A stretch of 42,824 nt of DNA. It comes from Acidimicrobiaceae bacterium (GTDB taxonomy: Bacteria; Actinomycetota; Acidimicrobiia; Acidimicrobiales; MedAcidi-G1). Each line of letters begins with the position of its first letter. Position 1 is the stretch's first letter. The DNA is taken from NCBI GenBank assembly GCA_002716285.1, contig PBAM01000014.1, positions 12,058 through 54,881 on the forward strand. Reading direction: 5' to 3'. The notes beneath the pieces were generated by a model. It ran no database searches and was not told where the DNA came from. It saw only the letters and a list, made by a program, of their open reading frames with translations. The translations under genes were made by a program, and so were the position numbers. Below are positions 25,354 through 33,300 of this stretch, piece after piece.

Positions 25354-25375
25354 CTTTGTGAAAACTTGCACAAAG
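25354..25375. promoter_or_regulatory. Candidate Rex operator (ROP) of the respiratory operon
   Basis: The 22-bp element has perfect seven-base arms, CTTTGTG and CACAAAG, around eight bases. Its 18-bp core TTGTGAA-AACT-TGCACAA matches the published Rex consensus TTGTGAA-N4-TTCACAA at all but one arm position. It lies about 50 bases upstream of the first gene of the operon, next to a possible -10 box. Rex itself is encoded at 34693-35328. In Streptomyces coelicolor Rex is known to control nuo and rex-hem operons. The binding call is inference from sequence match. Confidence 0.75.
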
Positions 25376-25376
25376 T

Positions 25377-25382
25377 CATATA
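25377..25382 (-). promoter_or_regulatory. Candidate -10 box of the respiratory mega-operon
   Basis: On the minus strand TATATG sits directly upstream of the Rex-type palindrome, so a start site about seven bases later would fall inside the operator. That arrangement suits repression by blocking RNA polymerase. No good -35 box was recognised. Confidence 0.35.
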
Positions 25383-25611
25383 ACCATCTTACAGGTTGGC
25401 TGAGTCTCGGACGTACTCGTTACAACACTTTCCATGAAGCACCTGAAAAAATTTATGACTTCAAAAAACCAAAGATTTGTTTTTTCGATCCAAGTTCAAA
25501 GTAAAAAAATAAATGAGTATCAACGTCATGTCGACCTTCGTCACGGCTATCCTGCCGTCATCGGTTAAAAACTTTTAAACTTAGGTACCTAGCAATAAAC
25601 CGGAGAAAAAA

Positions 25612-26367
25612 TTGGTCGAAATACCAGAGCATCTTTTAAAGCGATCTAAAAGTGCACGCGAAAGAATGACGGGGCAAACGCCTTCGAGTGATGACTCATC
25701 AGGAATAGATGAGTCGCAAAATGCTACCCCTGCAACTGAAATCGATTCACCAGTTGAGGCTTCACCTCAAAGGACCGAAGAAATCGCTGTTGTCGTAGAA
25801 GATGCGCCCTATGTGAATGCTGCAAAAACTAGAAACAAGATTCCCTGGTGGGCAGCGTCAGCTTTACTTTGTCTTCCGATTTGGGCGGTTGTTTATGTAG
25901 GAACTCTTGAGCGTCCTGATGTTGAAGCTACAGGCGTGCTCCAGCACGGAGCAGAAATATACGCTCAGCGTTGCTCTTCTTGCCATGGTGCTAACGGTGG
26001 TGGTGGTTCTGGATATAAGTTAGATGATGGTGAAGTAATGGTTACGTTTCCTCATATGGAGGACATGGTCGAGTGGATAACAAAAGGTTCTGATGGTTTC
26101 GGTGTAGGTAATCCTTACGGTGCCTCAGAAAGAGGTCGGATAGTGGCTGGAGGAATGCCGGCATTTGGCGATGTTCTAAATGCAGAAGAAATAATTAGTG
26201 TTGTCTTACATGAAAGAGCTGTTTTTGGGAACTCAGAAGAAGCCGTCATATTAGCAGCAGAGCTAGATCACACTATTGAAACGGGTGAAATGGATCTCGA
26301 CATGTATTTTGATGCAGAAACTATAACTAGTTCTGAAATCGCTGAAATTTTTGAGGATACGCATTAA
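25612..26367 (+). CDS. Membrane-anchored monoheme cytochrome c
   Basis: This 251-residue protein has a hydrophilic N-terminal arm of about 75 residues starting VEIPEHLLKR, one membrane helix (about 78-97), and a cytochrome c domain. The haem motif is CSSCH at 121-125, and GGMPAFGD supplies the likely methionine ligand. The C-terminal 50 residues are acidic. The start is TTG at 25612 with GGAG seven bases upstream. The first residues match the start of the cytochrome b subunit IV at 22829-23590, on the other side of the promoter region, so both may use the same membrane or partner contact. A role in moving electrons from the bc complex to a terminal oxidase is likely by family and position. 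Confidence 0.9.
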   Translation: MVEIPEHLLKRSKSARERMTGQTPSSDDSSGIDESQNATPATEIDSPVEASPQRTEEIAVVVEDAPYVNAAKTRNKIPWWAASALLCLPIWAVVYVGTLERPDVEATGVLQHGAEIYAQRCSSCHGANGGGGSGYKLDDGEVMVTFPHMEDMVEWITKGSDGFGVGNPYGASERGRIVAGGMPAFGDVLNAEEIISVVLHERAVFGNSEEAVILAAELDHTIETGEMDLDMYFDAETITSSEIAEIFEDTH

Positions 26368-26399
26368 TAATGCACTCTTAAATAGAAATTTAGATACAA

Positions 26400-27665
26400 A
26401 TGTCAGAAAAATCTTATGACTTATTGATAGTCGGAGGCGGTCCCGCAGGTGCGGCTACCGCGTATTGGGCTGCAACCGCAGGTCTTCAGACAGCAATAAT
26501 CGAAAAAAAAGTTTTCCCACGACAAAAGACTTGTGGTGATGGGCTTACACCAAGAGCTGTTCATCAGTTATCTGAAATGAATTTAAGTCAAAAGTTGAAT
26601 GGGCATCACAAATACGAAGGACTCCGAGCTATAGCTCATAATAAAAGCATCGAAATGAAGTGGCCGGATCACCCTATCTTTCCGTCTTACGGGTACGTAG
26701 TAAGAAGATGTGATCTAGACACAATGGTGGTTGAAAATGCAGTAAAGGCGGGAGCTGATTTCTTTGAAGGGATGGAAGCAGTCGGCCCTCTTGATAAAAG
26801 TGACGTAGGTATTGAAGGTGCCTTGGTCTTAGACCACTCCAGCGGTGAAGAAATAAGATTTAAAGCGAAATTCATCGCGATTGCTGATGGAGCAAACTCT
26901 AGATTCGGTCGATCATTAGGTAGCAACAGGAATAAAAAATACCCAATGGGAATGGCTATAAGAGGATATTTTGAAAGCCCTTTGGATAAAGAGCCGTGGA
27001 TTGAATCTGCTCTAGATGTCAAAGACAGACATGGAAATTCAATGCCTGGCTATGGTTGGATATTTCCAGTCGGAAATGGCACGATCAATGTCGGTATAGG
27101 TCTTCTTTCCACTTTCAGGGATTATCGGGATATAAACACGACCCATCTGTTTAATGAATTTGCATTAACGCTCCCCGACTACTGGAAAATAAATCCTCTT
27201 GAACCAATCGAGCCACCTACGGGTGGGCGTCTACCAATGGCAGGATCTGTGGGACCAAAAGCAGGTTGTAACTGGTTATTAGTTGGTGATGCCGCTGGTT
27301 CGGTCAATCCCTTCAACGGTGAAGGCATTGACTACGCATATGAAACAGGTCGACTAGCAGCTTCTCTTTTTGTAGAAGCCAATGCTCAAAAAGACAACTC
27401 TGTCCTTGCGCGCTATCCCGACTTACTTAATGAGGAATACGGCTTGTATTTTAAAGTGGCAAGATTGTTTGCAAAAATTATTGGTAATCCAATTTTGATC
27501 AGAGAGCTGACGAGGATTGGAATGCGATCACAAACTTTAATGGAGTGGGCGCTAAAAGTTATGGCGAATCTAATGAAAGAGAACGATAAAGGATTAGATG
27601 AAGCTGCATACAGCACCATCGCCTCAATCGTTCGAATGATTCCCGAACAGAAAGTTAATGACTAA
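26400..27665 (+). CDS. menJ: Geranylgeranyl-reductase-family flavoprotein, probable menaquinone reductase
   Basis: The 421-residue protein begins with a Rossmann FAD motif (LLIVGGGPAGAATAYWAA) and has CGDGLTPRAV and the later GDAAGSVNPFNGEGIDYA motif, all typical of the geranylgeranyl reductase family. MenJ (Rv0561c) of this family saturates one isoprene unit of menaquinone in mycobacteria, and homologues sit next to nuo in Streptomyces. Its position beside the cytochrome and nuo genes supports quinone tail reduction. Archaeal-type lipid or chlorophyll side-chain reduction is less likely in an actinobacterium. It lies 32 bases after the cytochrome c gene and has no obvious ribosome site. Confidence 0.85.
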   Translation: MSEKSYDLLIVGGGPAGAATAYWAATAGLQTAIIEKKVFPRQKTCGDGLTPRAVHQLSEMNLSQKLNGHHKYEGLRAIAHNKSIEMKWPDHPIFPSYGYVVRRCDLDTMVVENAVKAGADFFEGMEAVGPLDKSDVGIEGALVLDHSSGEEIRFKAKFIAIADGANSRFGRSLGSNRNKKYPMGMAIRGYFESPLDKEPWIESALDVKDRHGNSMPGYGWIFPVGNGTINVGIGLLSTFRDYRDINTTHLFNEFALTLPDYWKINPLEPIEPPTGGRLPMAGSVGPKAGCNWLLVGDAAGSVNPFNGEGIDYAYETGRLAASLFVEANAQKDNSVLARYPDLLNEEYGLYFKVARLFAKIIGNPILIRELTRIGMRSQTLMEWALKVMANLMKENDKGLDEAAYSTIASIVRMIPEQKVND

Positions 27666-27737
27666 AAGAATTGTTGTAATTTTCTAAAAGTTTGTTTTTT
27701 AATAGTTTTGGACTGATAAACCAGTGAGAATAACTAT

Positions 27738-29351
27738 ATGCATTCTTCTAGTAACAAAAATAGAGTTTGGTCCAGCCTCGAGGAGCATTGCAAAGGGATC
27801 TCTAAAAAGTCCCTTACCGAGCTTTTTGATGAAAATCCAAATAGAGGAAGTGATTTTTCAACATCATTTGAAGACCTTTGGGTGGATATATCTAAACAAC
27901 TAGTTGATTCAACAACAATCGAACTTCTTTCTGATCTTGCAGAAGAAAGCAAAATCAACCAATTCTTCTTAGACATGATGGCGGGAAGTCCGGTTAACTC
28001 GACTGAAAAAAAACCTGCTCTCCATACTGCACTCCGTGCACCAAAAGACTCAAAAATTCTAGTTGAAGGCACAAATGTAATTCCGAGAATTACTGAAACT
28101 TTAGAAAAAATGGAAGAATTTTCGCACCTTATTAGGAACGGAAAATTATTAGGATCAACAGGGGCACCTATTACATCTGTAGTTGCTTTAGGAATTGGAG
28201 GATCGAATTTAGGATCCTCAATGGCACACAAAGCGCTTTCAAAATTTTCTCACGCAGAAATGACAATAAGGTTTTGTTCAAGTATCGACGCTTTGGATCT
28301 AGACCAAACTCTTGATGGACTGAACCCTGAAACAACAATTTTTATAGTCACTTCTAAATCTTTTAATACAAGAGAAACACTCTTATTGATGGAAAATGCA
28401 AGGAAATGGCTCGAAGATTCAGCCGTAGTTACAGAATTATCTAAACATTTTGTTGGTATCACTGGCTCTAGAGATAAAGCCCTCAATTCCGGACTTAAAG
28501 AATCTATGATTTTCGATCTGCCTGATTGGGTTGGAGGAAGATTTTCCCTGTCCTCTGCAGCAGGCTTAGTTCTTATGATCTCAATAGGATCAGATGAATT
28601 CTCGCACCTGCTTGCAGGAATGAACAAAATCGATAACAAAACCGTTTCTGAATCTTTCGAATCAAACGGCACTTTACTTCTTGCATTAACTGATATATGG
28701 AATCGGTCGTTTCTTGATTATCCGACTATGGCAGTAATTCCTTACAGCAGTCAGATGTCATATTTCCCGCCATATTTGCAACAACTTATGATGGAAAGCT
28801 TAGGAAAAAACAACCGAACTAGTGAACATGAATTCGGTAATTCAGTTGGCTCAGTCATTTGGGGATCTACTGGAACTGAAAGTCAGCATGCATTTTTCCA
28901 ATTTCTGCACCAAGGCACTGACGTAGTTCCTTGCGAAATGCTGGGATTCTCTAGCTCTTATGACCATTCCCACCAAGAACTACAAAATAGTCTTTTCGCA
29001 AATTTACTTGCTCAATCTGAGGCTCTAGCTTTTGGTTCTGGTACTGGAGAGAAAGATTTAATACGTGAAAAAAAATTAGATGGGAATCGCCCCTCAACAG
29101 TTATCTTGGCTCCAAAACTTACACCTTTTATTCTCGGTCAGTTGGTTTCTCTATATGAACATCGAACTGTAGCTTCTGGAGTTATTTGGGGCGTGAATCC
29201 TTTCGACCAATGGGGAGTTGAGTTGGGCAAAAGTATTGCTATCGATATAGAACTTGAAATGAATGACACCTCTTCTTCAAAAGATGCAACTACGAGAAAT
29301 TCTTCAAGTGAAAAACTATTAGAAAGATTTAAAATCTTTAGGAATACTTAG
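27738..29351 (+). CDS. pgi: Glucose-6-phosphate isomerase
   Basis: This enzyme interconverts glucose-6-phosphate and fructose-6-phosphate in glycolysis. The 537-residue protein has the family's VALGIGGSNLGSSMAHKAL phosphate-binding region, the TSKSFNTRETL segment, the catalytic glutamate region (QLMMESLGKNN), the histidine in GTESQHAFFQF and the C-terminal lysine in FDQWGVELGKS. Length is within the normal 440-560 range. A GTGAG stretch precedes the ATG by about ten bases. Its stop codon TAG overlaps the hemL stop codon from the opposite strand, so the two genes converge with no spacer. Confidence 0.95.
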   Translation: MHSSSNKNRVWSSLEEHCKGISKKSLTELFDENPNRGSDFSTSFEDLWVDISKQLVDSTTIELLSDLAEESKINQFFLDMMAGSPVNSTEKKPALHTALRAPKDSKILVEGTNVIPRITETLEKMEEFSHLIRNGKLLGSTGAPITSVVALGIGGSNLGSSMAHKALSKFSHAEMTIRFCSSIDALDLDQTLDGLNPETTIFIVTSKSFNTRETLLLMENARKWLEDSAVVTELSKHFVGITGSRDKALNSGLKESMIFDLPDWVGGRFSLSSAAGLVLMISIGSDEFSHLLAGMNKIDNKTVSESFESNGTLLLALTDIWNRSFLDYPTMAVIPYSSQMSYFPPYLQQLMMESLGKNNRTSEHEFGNSVGSVIWGSTGTESQHAFFQFLHQGTDVVPCEMLGFSSSYDHSHQELQNSLFANLLAQSEALAFGSGTGEKDLIREKKLDGNRPSTVILAPKLTPFILGQLVSLYEHRTVASGVIWGVNPFDQWGVELGKSIAIDIELEMNDTSSSKDATTRNSSSEKLLERFKIFRNT

Positions 29352-30622
29352 GTTCCTGTAGGTTCAATTTCTTTTAAAACATCCGAAGCTATTTCAATTG
29401 TTTCATCTATCAATTTTTCTGTATGAGCCAAACTCGGGAAAAGAACTTCATATGGTCCGGGAGCTAGAGCAACTCCACGTTTAAGCATTCCATGAAAAAA
29501 ATCCGGATACAGACCGTTTTCTGCTATCGGTTTTACTTCCTCAAAATTACTAGGTTTCTTATTACTAAAAAAGATTCCGACTAGTGGGCCAACTTTCGGC
29601 GTGGAAATTTCAAGATTACTTGTTGAAATGGCTTCTTTTAAACCTTCGACTAAACGATTTGCAATCGATTCCAGGTATTCATACTCAGACTTACCCAATA
29701 ATTCAAGCGTGGCTTGACCTGCCGCCATAGCCAAAGGGTTCCCTGATAAAGTTCCTGCTTGATAAACGCCCCCAATCGGGGCCAAATAACTCATCAACTC
29801 TTGTCTTGCAGCAAAAGCTCCTACCGGTAACCCGCCACCAATGATTTTTCCAAAACACCATATATCAGGGGTTACGTCATACCAGCTAGAGGCACCACCA
29901 GCAGATAAGCGAAACCCTGTTATCACCTCGTCGAAAATAAGAAGGGCTCCTGCCGAATCACAAGCCTTTCTAAGTTCTTGAAGAAAACCTGATTCAGGCT
30001 CAACAAGACCCATATTCGCTGCAACAGGCTCGACAATTACCGCAGCGATTGATTGATCTATTTCTGGTACCTTGTTAAATGGAACAACTACAGTGTCAAA
30101 TACCGCACTTTCTGTAACCCCATCACTCCCAGAGATGCCTTGGGTAGCGACGCCACTTCCAGCAGCTGCCAGCAAAGTATCAGAATGACCGTGATAACAG
30201 CCTGAAAATTTGATTATTTTAGATCTGTTAGTAATGCCACGTGCCAGCCTCAACGCGGTCATAGTTGCTTCTGTTCCACTATTTACAAAACGAATTGATT
30301 CAATTCCCTTTACTCGTTCGATAATAGTCTCAGCGAGAATAATCTCTTTTTCGGTTGGAGCACCATAGCTCGTGCCACATGATGCGGCTTTATTTATTGC
30401 CTCTATTACGGCTGGATGTGAATGCCCTAAAATCATCGGCCCGTAAGACTGGACGTAGTCTATATACCTGTGGCCTTCTTCGTCCCAGACATAAGGCCCC
30501 TCGGCGTTTCTCACAAAATAAGGAACCCCTCCGACAGAACTAAAAGATCGAACAGGGGAATTGACGCCACCGGGAATAACTCTTTTTGCTCGTTCAAACA
30601 AAGTTTGGTTTTTATCTGGCAC
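29348..30622 (-). CDS. hemL: Glutamate-1-semialdehyde 2,1-aminomutase
   Basis: HemL converts glutamate-1-semialdehyde to 5-aminolevulinate with PLP. The 424-residue protein has the family N-terminus (RVIPGGVNSPVRSF), the NSGTEATMTALRLARG segment, FDEVITGFRLS and the PLP-lysine context CFGKIIGGGLPVGAF (K259). It starts with GTG, six bases after the hemB stop, and is the last gene of the rex-hem run. With HemA it completes the C5 route to aminolevulinate. The 3' end overlaps pgi on the other strand by four bases. Confidence 0.96.
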   Translation of the reverse strand: MPDKNQTLFERAKRVIPGGVNSPVRSFSSVGGVPYFVRNAEGPYVWDEEGHRYIDYVQSYGPMILGHSHPAVIEAINKAASCGTSYGAPTEKEIILAETIIERVKGIESIRFVNSGTEATMTALRLARGITNRSKIIKFSGCYHGHSDTLLAAAGSGVATQGISGSDGVTESAVFDTVVVPFNKVPEIDQSIAAVIVEPVAANMGLVEPESGFLQELRKACDSAGALLIFDEVITGFRLSAGGASSWYDVTPDIWCFGKIIGGGLPVGAFAARQELMSYLAPIGGVYQAGTLSGNPLAMAAGQATLELLGKSEYEYLESIANRLVEGLKEAISTSNLEISTPKVGPLVGIFFSNKKPSNFEEVKPIAENGLYPDFFHGMLKRGVALAPGPYEVLFPSLAHTEKLIDETIEIASDVLKEIEPTGT

Positions 30623-30628
30623 TCGCGA

Positions 30629-31624
30629 TTAGTCCTGCAAAATCTCAGCAGCTTGCTTTGCGGCATAAGTTAGTATTATGTCGGCTCCTGCTCTTTTAAT
30701 CGAAAGTAAATGTTCCATCATTACTGATTCACCGTCTAGCCAACCGTTCGCTTCAGCGGCTTTAACCATAGAGTATTCACCACTTACGTGATACGCAGCT
30801 ATTGGAACTTCAACTTCTGCTCGAGCTTTTGCAATGACATCTAAATAAGACAATGCTGGCTTTACCATTACAATGTCCGCTCCTTCAGATATATCAGCTT
30901 TGATTTCAGTCAAAGCCTCTCGCAAGTTTGCATGATCTTGTTGATAGCCACGACGGTCTCCCCCATCTTTTATAGTTACATCCACCGCATCCCGAAATGG
31001 TCCATAAAGAGACGAAGCATACTTTGCGGAATATGCAAGAATAATAGTTTGGGTATGGCTACTTGAATCTAAAGCATTGCGAATCGATGCAACTTGTCCA
31101 TCCATCATTCCTGAAGGTGCGCAAATGTCAGCACCAGCATCCGCCTGGGCTAAGGCTATTTGATTATAAATTTCAAGCGTTGCATCATTATCAACCGTTC
31201 CATCTGGAGACAAAACTCCACAATGACCATGACTCGTGTACTCATCTACACACAGATCTGCAATAAGTGTCATATCGTCGCCAAAATTTTCTTTTAAATC
31301 TTTGAGTGCTAACTGAACTACCCCTTCTGGATCCCAAGCTCCTGAACCGAATTCATCTTTTGACTTAGGGACGCCAAAAAGAATTACACCTGGTATCCCG
31401 AGTTTTCTTAATGAATCAACTTCAAGTTTTAAACTTTCACGCGTGTGTTGGAAAACACCTGGCAATGAAGATACCTGTTGTGGTTCTTTAATATCCTCCC
31501 TGACAAAAAGAGGTGCAACAAAATCATTAACGGAAATCTGTGTTTCAGACACCAGTCTCCGTATCGCATTTGTACGCCTAAGTCTCCGAGATCGCCATTT
31601 CGGGAACTGTGCATTAGTACTCAT
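30629..31624 (-). CDS. hemB: Porphobilinogen synthase (delta-aminolevulinic acid dehydratase)
   Basis: HemB condenses two aminolevulinates to porphobilinogen. The two active-site lysines are visible in AYSAKYASSLYGPFRDA and VMVKPALSYLD. The metal site reads DLCVDEYTSHGHCG, that is C125-x-D127-x7-C135. It is intermediate between the three-cysteine zinc type (C-x-C-x7-C) and the Asp-rich zinc-independent type. I chose the ATG at 31624 (331 residues), with TAGG eight bases upstream; a TTG two codons earlier is possible. The gene follows hemD by 23 bases. Confidence 0.95.
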   Translation of the reverse strand: MSTNAQFPKWRSRRLRRTNAIRRLVSETQISVNDFVAPLFVREDIKEPQQVSSLPGVFQHTRESLKLEVDSLRKLGIPGVILFGVPKSKDEFGSGAWDPEGVVQLALKDLKENFGDDMTLIADLCVDEYTSHGHCGVLSPDGTVDNDATLEIYNQIALAQADAGADICAPSGMMDGQVASIRNALDSSSHTQTIILAYSAKYASSLYGPFRDAVDVTIKDGGDRRGYQQDHANLREALTEIKADISEGADIVMVKPALSYLDVIAKARAEVEVPIAAYHVSGEYSMVKAAEANGWLDGESVMMEHLLSIKRAGADIILTYAAKQAAEILQD

Positions 31625-31647
31625 ACTCAAAGCCTACGAAGGTATCG

Positions 31648-32394
31648 TCACGACCCCGACCATTGTATTACAGCTTCAATCAGATCTTTTATAGATTGTT
31701 CTCTTGCTTCGTGAACTTTCCAGCCTAAAGTTCGGGCACTCTCACCAGTAATTGGGCCAATACAAACCGCATTAGAGGGTTGAGGAGCACCGATTAGCTT
31801 ATGGTAACGATCAACCGCTGATGGAGCCGTGAAAATTATTGCATCAGCATTTTTTGCTTCAAGTAATAACTCCGTTTCAACTTCAGTATTGGTATTTCGG
31901 TATGCAACAGCCTTATCCACATCCCAGCCTGTGTTCATTAGCCCCTCATAGAGTAAAGGTCTAGCGTTTTCAGCTTGCACTAAAAGAACTTTGTCGCCTT
32001 CTTTTTCTGGAGTGGGAAACATCTCAAGAAAGCCTTCAGAAAAAGTCTTTTCAGGAACTAAGTCGACTGTTATTCCAGACTCGTTAAAAATTTCAGCTGT
32101 TGATCCACCTATTGCAGCTACTTTCGGCCAATGATTTTTTCCGACCGCTTCGACCATCTTTAGGAGTCGCACAGCGCCATTTGGAGAAGTAGCTATAACC
32201 CACTTATAAGCATTAAAATTTTTTGCTTTTTCTTCAAGTTCTTTTCCACCATCTAAAGGATCAGCGATAGTAATTAGTGGAAGAGAAATAACCCTCGCTC
32301 CTAGGTCTACCAACTCGGAGAAGAGCGGTTCAGATTGCTCTAACGATCTGGTTATTACAAGAAGTTTACCTATTAATGTTTTTTTTAAATTCAC
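31648..32394 (-). CDS. hemD: Uroporphyrinogen-III synthase
   Basis: HemD closes and inverts ring D of hydroxymethylbilane to give uroporphyrinogen III. The family is poorly conserved. Supporting features are length (248 residues), VVGL-free two-domain alpha/beta pattern, the segments KWVIATSPNGAVRLL, DAIIFTAPSAVDRYHKL and VCIGPITGESARTLGW, and its place directly after hemC. The start is GTG overlapping the hemC stop (GTGA). It is a stand-alone protein, not fused to a methyltransferase as in several other actinobacteria. Confidence 0.92.
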   Translation of the reverse strand: MNLKKTLIGKLLVITRSLEQSEPLFSELVDLGARVISLPLITIADPLDGGKELEEKAKNFNAYKWVIATSPNGAVRLLKMVEAVGKNHWPKVAAIGGSTAEIFNESGITVDLVPEKTFSEGFLEMFPTPEKEGDKVLLVQAENARPLLYEGLMNTGWDVDKAVAYRNTNTEVETELLLEAKNADAIIFTAPSAVDRYHKLIGAPQPSNAVCIGPITGESARTLGWKVHEAREQSIKDLIEAVIQWSGS

Positions 32395-33287
32395 AAATTC
32401 TCATTCAATAAACGGTCGCCACCTTCTTCATTTAAAAGCTTATTCGCGATATTTACCCCGAGCTGATTGGCATCAACTCCAGTAGCTTCTGCTTTTAGAA
32501 GTGTCGTGCCATCTTTAGATGCAATAGAAACTTTCAAGAAAATTTCTTCTTTTTCCACGACAGCATGGGCTGCAACTGGCAAGCTGCACCCCGATCCAAC
32601 TTCAGCTAAAAATGATCTTTCCGCATCAACTGCACTTCTGACTTTCCGGTCTTCAGTCTCTTTCAACATTTGAATTATCTCAAAATCTTCATCACGACAC
32701 TCAATAGCTAACGCCCCTTGCCCTACTTGTGGCAAAAGAATTGAGACAGGCAACGTGTCGATTTGTTCTGGATTTAAATCCAGCCGATCTAAAGCAGCTT
32801 TTGCAACCACAACAGCATCCACATCGTCAACTCGTAAAAGCCTTGTTTCAATATTGCCTCGCAAATCTTGAAACTTTAAGTCAGGTCTCACATGAGCCAA
32901 ATGTGATCTTCTTCTGATTGAACCAGTCGCTATTAATGCACCTTTGGGTAAGTCATTCCAAAAACAACCTACAAGTGCATCTCTTGGATCTGCTCTTTCT
33001 GGAACGGAAGCGAGTGTCAATCCAGAGCTTGTTTCAGCCGGAAGATCTTTTGCAGAATGCACAGCGATGTCTGCTTTTCCAGAAAGAACAGCGGATTGAA
33101 CATCAGTAACAAACACTCCCTGCCCACCAAGTTCTTGTAGAGAAGTTTTTTTGTCACGATCCCCTAAGGTGCTAACAACTACTGTTTCTAATTCTATTCC
33201 CGGTGAAATTTGTGAAATCAGCTCAGCTACACGTTGTGTCTGCCTTAAAGCTAATCCGCTCCCTCGGGTTGCAATCCGCAGTGACAA
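32391..33287 (-). CDS. hemC: Hydroxymethylbilane synthase (porphobilinogen deaminase)
   Basis: HemC polymerises four porphobilinogens on a dipyrromethane cofactor. The N-terminal RIATRGSGLALRQTQ motif, the DLRGNIETRLLRVDD region and the cofactor-bearing cysteine in EVGSGCSLPVAAH (about residue 242) are present. With 298 residues it is of normal length. The start is TTG at 33287, 13 bases after hemA, with no strong ribosome site. The stop overlaps hemD. Confidence 0.95.
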   Translation of the reverse strand: MSLRIATRGSGLALRQTQRVAELISQISPGIELETVVVSTLGDRDKKTSLQELGGQGVFVTDVQSAVLSGKADIAVHSAKDLPAETSSGLTLASVPERADPRDALVGCFWNDLPKGALIATGSIRRRSHLAHVRPDLKFQDLRGNIETRLLRVDDVDAVVVAKAALDRLDLNPEQIDTLPVSILLPQVGQGALAIECRDEDFEIIQMLKETEDRKVRSAVDAERSFLAEVGSGCSLPVAAHAVVEKEEIFLKVSIASKDGTTLLKAEATGVDANQLGVNIANKLLNEEGGDRLLNENL

Positions 33288-33300
33288 AGCTACTTATTCG

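Larger units (their letters stand above)
25304..25611. promoter_or_regulatory. Divergent regulatory region between respiratory operon and cytochrome c gene
   Basis: This 308-bp gene-free region separates the 25-kb minus-strand operon from the plus-strand cytochrome c/menaquinone genes. On the left side are the operator-like palindrome (25354-25375) and a minus-strand -10 candidate. On the right side are a short inverted repeat, ACGGC/GCCGT (25543-25558, six-base loop), and a near-palindromic AT-rich 17-mer at 25564-25580 (GTTAAAAACTTTTAAAC). The GGAG ribosome site of the 25612 gene is at 25602-25605. I see no small open frame with a credible start in the middle part. Confidence 0.7.

Noticed and set aside
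25543-25558. ACGGC/GCCGT hairpin as a terminator
   Set aside because: Five-base stem without a T-run, placed in the leader of a divergent gene. Kept only as part of the region description.
27734-28672. Long antisense frames inside pgi
   Set aside because: They are shadows of a well-conserved gene on the plus strand and show no motif.
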